Assembly (NCBI GenBank): GCA_963711005.1
Contig: CAVQCJ010000002.1
Coordinates: 434,001 to 498,000 of the forward strand
From: CAVQCJ01 sp963711005
GTDB lineage: Bacteria; Actinomycetota; Actinomycetes; Prado026
Reading direction: 5' to 3'
Length of the DNA stretch: 64,000 nt
The translations under genes and the position numbers were made by a program. This document shows, piece after piece, positions 59,794 to 64,000 of the stretch. Position 1 is the first letter of the stretch, and each line of letters opens with the position of its first letter. The notes under the pieces are model-generated. The model saw only the letters and a list, made by a program, of their open reading frames with translations. It was not told the origin of the DNA and searched no databases.

Positions 59794-61047
59794 TCAGTGC
59801 TCCTTCGTCTCGGCCGCGGCGGACGCGGGTCCCCGCACCGCCCCGGGCACGCTCTCCAGGACCGGCAGCAACCAGTCCCCGAGGCGGCCGACGGCCGCGC
59901 CGGCCCCGTCCTGGTCGTCCGCCGCGTAGCGCACGCCGATCCCCCAAAGGTACGCAGCGGCCGCCAGCGGCGCGTCCTGCGCCGGGACGCCGAACGGCGC
60001 GGTCAGCCGGGCGGCGTCGGCGAGCACGCGGCGCGCGGCCCCGCCCGGGTCGACGCCGGCGGAGATCGCCGCCTGCAGGCTCAGGTGCAGGGCGTCGAAA
60101 CCGGCCGGCACACCGGTCTCGTACCGTTCCCAGTCCCAGACCAGCACGGCCCCGGGGACGACCGAGCAGTTGCCGGCGTTCCAGTCGCCGTGCCAGGCGC
60201 TCGGCACGAGCACGCAGCCGGCCGCGTCGGCCACCAGCCGGTCCCGGGCCGCCGCGAGCCGGCTCGCGACGTCGCCGGGTGGCAGCGCCTCGAGCGCAGC
60301 AACCGTCCGCCCCCACCAGGGCAGGTCAACGAGCGCGGACGGCGTCCCGGTTCCGGTGCGGGCGACCGCGACCATGGCGTCGACCAGCCGAGCCCCGCCG
60401 CCGGGGTCGGCGGCCCGGCGGACCGGCAGCGGCGCCTGCACCAGCAACGGGTGCCCCTGCCACCCGCCCGAGTGCAGCACCTCGGGCACCCGGACCTGGC
60501 CGAGCCCGGTGTCGTCGGCGAGCTGGAGCAGGGCCGCGGTCTCCGCCCGTACCAGCCGGTCGGTCAGCGGGTTAGTGCCGAGCTTGGCGTAGGCGAGCAG
60601 CTTGCCTCGCGGCGACACCACCTGCAGCACCGGTTTGCGGTTCGCCCGGGGCGGGCCGATGCGGATCCCGAGGCGGACGTCCTGACCGAGCAGGTCGGCC
60701 AGTGCCGAGTCGAGACCGTCCCTGGCTCCTTCGACCTGGGTCACCACCAGCCGGCCGGGCAGCAGCCGGCCGGCCAGCCCGACGCGGAAGGCCAAGGCCA
60801 TGGAACGGTTCCGGACCGCCGCGCGGGTCGAGCCGGCCGCCGCCTGGCCGCGCGCGACAGCGGACGCCGCGGCCCACGGCCGCAACGGGACGGCGAGCCG
60901 GGCGTCGTCGACCGAGGGCAGCAGCGCGTAGGCGGTCGAACCGGGCTCCCGCCGAGCTTCGGCGAGGTCGCGGACGGTGCCGACGCGCACCCGCGCCGGA
61001 GCCGGCCACAGCAGGGCCGCCGCGTCGGCGAGGGACCCGCCGCTCAC
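59794..61047 (-). CDS. APH-like phosphotransferase in the polysaccharide cluster
   Basis: This 417-residue protein has the aminoglycoside-phosphotransferase/choline-kinase catalytic features in its C-terminal half: WHGDWNAGNCSVV (the HxDxxxxN loop) and VLVWDWERYETG (the DxE metal-binding pair). The N-terminal half (about 1-150) has no clear kinase wording and may be a degenerate N-lobe. Members of this fold phosphorylate small alcohols and sugars, so it might phosphorylate a sugar or lipid. Its GTG start overlaps the polymerase stop (GTGA). The neighbour genes say surface polysaccharide, not antibiotic resistance. Confidence 0.75.
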   Translation of the reverse strand: MSGGSLADAAALLWPAPARVRVGTVRDLAEARREPGSTAYALLPSVDDARLAVPLRPWAAASAVARGQAAAGSTRAAVRNRSMALAFRVGLAGRLLPGRLVVTQVEGARDGLDSALADLLGQDVRLGIRIGPPRANRKPVLQVVSPRGKLLAYAKLGTNPLTDRLVRAETAALLQLADDTGLGQVRVPEVLHSGGWQGHPLLVQAPLPVRRAADPGGGARLVDAMVAVARTGTGTPSALVDLPWWGRTVAALEALPPGDVASRLAAARDRLVADAAGCVLVPSAWHGDWNAGNCSVVPGAVLVWDWERYETGVPAGFDALHLSLQAAISAGVDPGGAARRVLADAARLTAPFGVPAQDAPLAAAAYLWGIGVRYAADDQDGAGAAVGRLGDWLLPVLESVPGAVRGPASAAAETKEH

Positions 61048-62474
61048 CGGTCGCCACCGGCGAACAGCCGTGGCCCGCCCTCCCGCAAGACGGCGAGGTC
61101 GGCCGCGCGCTGCTCGCGCCTGGCCTGGTCGTTGCGCCACAGCAGCGCCATGCCCATCAACGTGATGGCCAGCGGCGACACGACCGAGGTGTAGAAGAGC
61201 GAGTAGAAGATGCCCAGCAGCAGGACCAGCGTGCCGCCGATCCCCACCACGGAATGGTCGCGCCAGTAGCGGATGACGCCCTGGAAGAGGAACAGCAGGT
61301 AGAGGATCGCGCCCGGGTAGCCCTGGGCCACCAGGAGCAGCCACAGCTGCCCGGTACTGCCGATCACGCGGTTGCCGCAGCGCGGGCAGCCGGGGCTCTG
61401 CCCGATCGTGGCCGACTTGTCGCTGCCGATCGTCGACCGGGTGCTGCCGTAGCCGATCGGCGACGTCGCGGCGACCTTCAGCGACTCCAGCGACAGTGAC
61501 CCGCGGACCTCGTTGCTGTGCGGCGTCGCGATCCGCGCCGTCACCACGTCCTGGAGCGGGGAGAGCACGACGGCGGCGCCGACGAGCCCGGCCGCAACCC
61601 CGAGCCCGAGCAGGATCGCGTAGCGGTGCTGCAGGGCCAGTCGCAGGGCGACGTACATTGCGCCCAGCACCAGGCCCAGCCACATGCCGCGGTTCTGCGA
61701 GTACACGACCGGTACGACCGACACCGCGAGCACGACGAGCGCGACCACCCGGCGCCGGTCGGAGGCGTACAGCAGCCAGCCGATGACGAACCAGACAAGC
61801 AGCATCGAGTAGTTGTTGCCCCAGGCGTTCGCGTACTCGAACGGCGCGCTGGGCCGCGGGTAGCCCAGGACCGTCTGGACCTGCGCGCTCTCGATGTGCG
61901 TGAACTGCTGGACGAAGTCGATGCTCTGCAGGCTGGCGGGCAGGATGGCCTTGATCGGCGAGTCGTACCCGAAGTGCGGCGCGAACGTGCCGAGCAGCCC
62001 GCCGACGACGGTGACGACGAACACCACGCCCAGCCAGCGGATCAGCCGCAGCCGGGGCAGCTCGCGCTCGGTCAGGTTGCCGGTGTAGATCATCACCAGC
62101 GTGACGGACAGGTAGTTGAGCAGCCGGATCGCGTACGCGATGTAGTGGCCGGGTCCGCCGTTCACCGGCAGCGTGTCCGGCGCCTGGACGTCGACCATCA
62201 GGCCGCTGATGACCACCAGCGACAGGAACAGCGCCCACACCCAGAACATCGGCGGCAGCTTGATCGGGCGCCGCCTGGACAGCTGGAAGACCATCGGGAT
62301 CGCGAAGAGCGTCCACACCAGCGGGGCGATCCCCAGCGCCCACCACAGCGGGTAGCCGAGCAGCAGCGCAGCCAGCGGCCACGCGGTCGGCAGCCGGCGC
62401 GCCGGCGCTGCGTGCGCCCCCGCGCGGGTCCCGGTGGTCCGCGGCCGGTGCCGGTCCAGCCCGACCGCGGTCAC
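61044..62474 (-). CDS. O-antigen ligase-like polymerase
   Basis: The 476-residue protein has about ten membrane helices. A large extracytoplasmic loop late in the protein (about 330-390) carries SPIGYGSTRSTIG and CPRCGNRVIGSTGQ, and the helices on either side (IYTGNLTERELPRLRL early, FEYANAWGNNYSMLLVWF mid) match the Wzy/WaaL (O-antigen ligase) family. A Cys pair in the loop is unusual. It should polymerise or ligate repeat units outside the membrane. GTG 62474 overlaps the DUF3048 stop (TCGTGA). Confidence 0.85.
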   Translation of the reverse strand: MTAVGLDRHRPRTTGTRAGAHAAPARRLPTAWPLAALLLGYPLWWALGIAPLVWTLFAIPMVFQLSRRRPIKLPPMFWVWALFLSLVVISGLMVDVQAPDTLPVNGGPGHYIAYAIRLLNYLSVTLVMIYTGNLTERELPRLRLIRWLGVVFVVTVVGGLLGTFAPHFGYDSPIKAILPASLQSIDFVQQFTHIESAQVQTVLGYPRPSAPFEYANAWGNNYSMLLVWFVIGWLLYASDRRRVVALVVLAVSVVPVVYSQNRGMWLGLVLGAMYVALRLALQHRYAILLGLGVAAGLVGAAVVLSPLQDVVTARIATPHSNEVRGSLSLESLKVAATSPIGYGSTRSTIGSDKSATIGQSPGCPRCGNRVIGSTGQLWLLLVAQGYPGAILYLLFLFQGVIRYWRDHSVVGIGGTLVLLLGIFYSLFYTSVVSPLAITLMGMALLWRNDQARREQRAADLAVLREGGPRLFAGGDR

Positions 62475-63487
62475 GACGCCGTCACCTTGGTGCCCCTGGG
62501 CACGAGCAGCACCCAGGTCCGCCCCGGCTGCAGCCCGATCGGCTGCGGGCCGGCGGTGTACACGGTCACCACACCCGGGAACCGCCGGGTCCACACGACG
62601 CTCGCGCCGTGCCGCCCGGCGTAGACGTCGGCCGGGCCGGTGCCGACCGTGTCGGCGCTGCCGACGGCCGGCGACTTGTGCGGGGTGAACGTCTTGTACG
62701 GCACGAACTGCACGACGATGTTGGTCACGAGGCTGCCGGCCGGTCCGGCCCAGGCCTTGCCGGTCCAGGTCCAGGACATCGACGCCTGCCCGGGCACCGA
62801 GACGACGATGTGCGACAGCGACTTCGCACCCGTCGGCGCGGGTGCCGACGCCGAGGCGAAGGTCAGTGCTCCACCCATCGGCGGGGCCGCGCCACGCACG
62901 CTGGCCCGCAACGCGGTGGTCGACACGACCAGGCCACCACTGCCGGTACGGAACAACGACCGGTACGAGCCCGCCGCGTCACGCGCGGTCACTGCAGGCG
63001 CCTTGGCCTGCGAGACGAACCCGGACGGGCCGCCGTCGAAGGCGTAGGCGGGCGAGGTGAACAGGGTCAGCAGCCGCGGGTCGTCCGGCGCGGTGGCCGT
63101 GACCGGCCCGACCGACCCGGTGTCCGCCGACTGGTAGACCGCCAGCAGCCGCACGTGACCTGGACGGTCGAACTCCGCGTACACGACGTCCGCTGCCCCG
63201 AGCCCGCTGACCGAGCGCCCGGGCACCATCTGGACCACGACCGCGACGGCGCTCCGGCTCAGTGCCGCGGCGGTCGCGACGGGCACGCCAGTGAACGGGG
63301 CGTAGCCGGCCGGGGCCACCGTGCTGGACGGGCTCGTCGACGCGGTGGCCGACGGCGAGGTGGACACGGACGACGCGACCGTGGGGAGCGTGGACGGCAG
63401 GGCGTCCGAGCCGCCGCATCCGGCCAGGCCGAGCAGCGCGGCGGCGCCGGCGGCACCCGCCACCACCCTGGTGCTCTTGCGTCCCAT
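62471..63487 (-). CDS. DUF3048 domain lipoprotein
   Basis: The 338-residue protein has a lipoprotein signal (MGRKSTRVVAGAAGAAALLG, lipobox GLAGC, Cys about residue 24) and a Ser/Thr-rich linker. The DUF3048 domain then reads AVVVQMVPGRSVSGLGAADV and YAEFDRPGHVRLLAVYQS, followed by SVGPVTATAPDDPRLL, as in YerB-like proteins. The role is unknown; in a polysaccharide cluster it may assist assembly or attachment. ATG 63487 gives the best signal sequence; GTG 63514 is an alternative. Its stop overlaps the polymerase start. Confidence 0.82.
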   Translation of the reverse strand: MGRKSTRVVAGAAGAAALLGLAGCGGSDALPSTLPTVASSVSTSPSATASTSPSSTVAPAGYAPFTGVPVATAAALSRSAVAVVVQMVPGRSVSGLGAADVVYAEFDRPGHVRLLAVYQSADTGSVGPVTATAPDDPRLLTLFTSPAYAFDGGPSGFVSQAKAPAVTARDAAGSYRSLFRTGSGGLVVSTTALRASVRGAAPPMGGALTFASASAPAPTGAKSLSHIVVSVPGQASMSWTWTGKAWAGPAGSLVTNIVVQFVPYKTFTPHKSPAVGSADTVGTGPADVYAGRHGASVVWTRRFPGVVTVYTAGPQPIGLQPGRTWVLLVPRGTKVTAS

Positions 63488-63515
63488 GACGTCGCGCCGC
63501 CCCCAGCCGGTCACG

Positions 63516-64000
63516 TCAGGGCCGCGACGGCATGACCGTCTCGGCCGCAGCGCGCTCGGTCACGTCACCCGCGGTCAGCTTCGCTGGCGCGGGCACGGTA
63601 GGGACCACCACGGCCCCCAGGACCAGCGCGCCGGACTGCTCGAGCTCTTCGAACGCGTGCCGCACGAGCGGCAGTTTGCTCGTGCCGAGCTCGACCACGA
63701 CGAGGGCCGAACCCGCCCAGCGGGCCAGCTCCTGGGCGTCGGTGCCCTGCTGGACCTCGGGCGCCTCGATGATGACGCGGTGACCGTCCTTGACCAGCTG
63801 GTCGACGAGGGCCGCCACCTTCTGCAGCGGGACCCGGTCGAACACGTCGGCGAGGTCACGGCCCGGCACCACCACCCGCAGCCGTGGACGGCCGGGGACC
63901 GCCTGCGCGAGCTCCTCGAGCGGACGTTCCTCGAGCAGTGCCGAGCTGAGGCCCGGGCCTTCGGCGAGGCCGAACATGGTCGCGACGGCGGAGTCGGGAT
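63516..64000 (-). CDS. BY-kinase/CpsD-like chain-length regulator (5' end outside window)
   Basis: The visible C-terminal 160 residues resemble the cytoplasmic tyrosine kinase half of Wzc/CpsD/CapB proteins. The segment ATMFGLAEGPGLSSALLEE matches the loop after the Walker A' region (FGL...GLS), and RVIIEAPEVQQGTDAQELA matches the Walker B strand (here Glu-Ala-Pro rather than Asp-xx-Pro). ALVVVELGTSKLP follows. No tyrosine-rich tail is seen at the end (ETVMPSRP), so autophosphorylation sites may be absent. It is the first gene of the polysaccharide operon visible here; the start and any membrane part lie beyond the window. Confidence 0.8.
   Translation of the reverse strand, partial: PDSAVATMFGLAEGPGLSSALLEERPLEELAQAVPGRPRLRVVVPGRDLADVFDRVPLQKVAALVDQLVKDGHRVIIEAPEVQQGTDAQELARWAGSALVVVELGTSKLPLVRHAFEELEQSGALVLGAVVVPTVPAPAKLTAGDVTERAAAETVMPSRP

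Noticed and set aside
59794..61047. Antibiotic resistance aminoglycoside phosphotransferase
   Set aside because: Only the C-terminal kinase motifs match, and its neighbours are polysaccharide genes; no resistance context.

Overview
The window is very GC-rich, densely coded DNA from a mycothiol-producing actinobacterium (Actinomycetia). Evidence: a mycothiol S-conjugate amidase (mca) beside greA and a DUF4307 gene; the gene run mfd - mazG - surA-like lipoprotein - eno - ftsB/divIC - DUF501 - ppx/gppA; a MoxR ATPase/VWA pair resembling Rv0958-Rv0959; cbs and metB close to greA/mca, as around Rv1077-Rv1083; frequent GTG starts; and many genes whose start codon lies 6-8 bases after a TANNNT -10 box (leaderless). 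I cannot fix the family; it is not Mycobacterium. I see no prophage, insertion sequence, integrase or CRISPR array.

1-13.7 kb: partial cupin gene divergent from a TetR regulator; arfB overlapping an orphan DNA methyltransferase; mca plus a small membrane gene, divergent from DUF4307-greA; a DUF4097/DUF2089 pair divergent from a cytochrome P450; a FIST-ROK pair divergent from the MoxR-VWA pair, whose two genes are separated by a perfect 50-base palindrome. 13.7-30.4 kb: MFS exporter, amidase broken by two frameshifts, orphan MutL-type protein, secreted GH26-like glycosidase, small winged-helix regulator, secreted protein plus lipoprotein, DinB-like protein, sulfur metabolism genes (metB, msrA, cbs), a chemoreceptor, an epimerase, an MBL-fold/SGNH hydrolase pair and small proteins.

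30.4-50.6 kb is almost wholly on the minus strand: Bax1-like protein, a polytopic spermidine-synthase-like protein, a Thr-Pro-repeat lipoprotein, a tRNA with anticodon UAA but a short variable loop, NDH-2, an alkylmercury-lyase-like protein, a family-5 uracil-DNA glycosylase broken by two frameshifts, dienelactone hydrolase, a GT39-like membrane transferase, then the ppx-to-mfd core block. 50.7-64 kb is a surface-polysaccharide region in one transcriptional direction: end of a BY-kinase/CpsD-like gene, DUF3048 lipoprotein, O-antigen-ligase-like polymerase, APH-like kinase, sulfotransferase, Wzx-like flippase, GH26-like membrane-anchored glycosidase, second sulfotransferase, and a large secreted propeller/malectin/PKD protein. 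The start/stop overlaps suggest one operon making a decorated, perhaps sulfated, glycan.

Three genes carry five single-base indels (6.2, 15.46, 15.79, 36.87 and 37.13 kb), so sequence quality should be considered before calling them true pseudogenes. The most unusual items are the 50-base palindrome, the class-I UAA tRNA, the orphan methyltransferase and MutL protein, and the polysaccharide cluster with its two sulfotransferases and kinase-like protein. No gap between genes exceeds about 300 bases.
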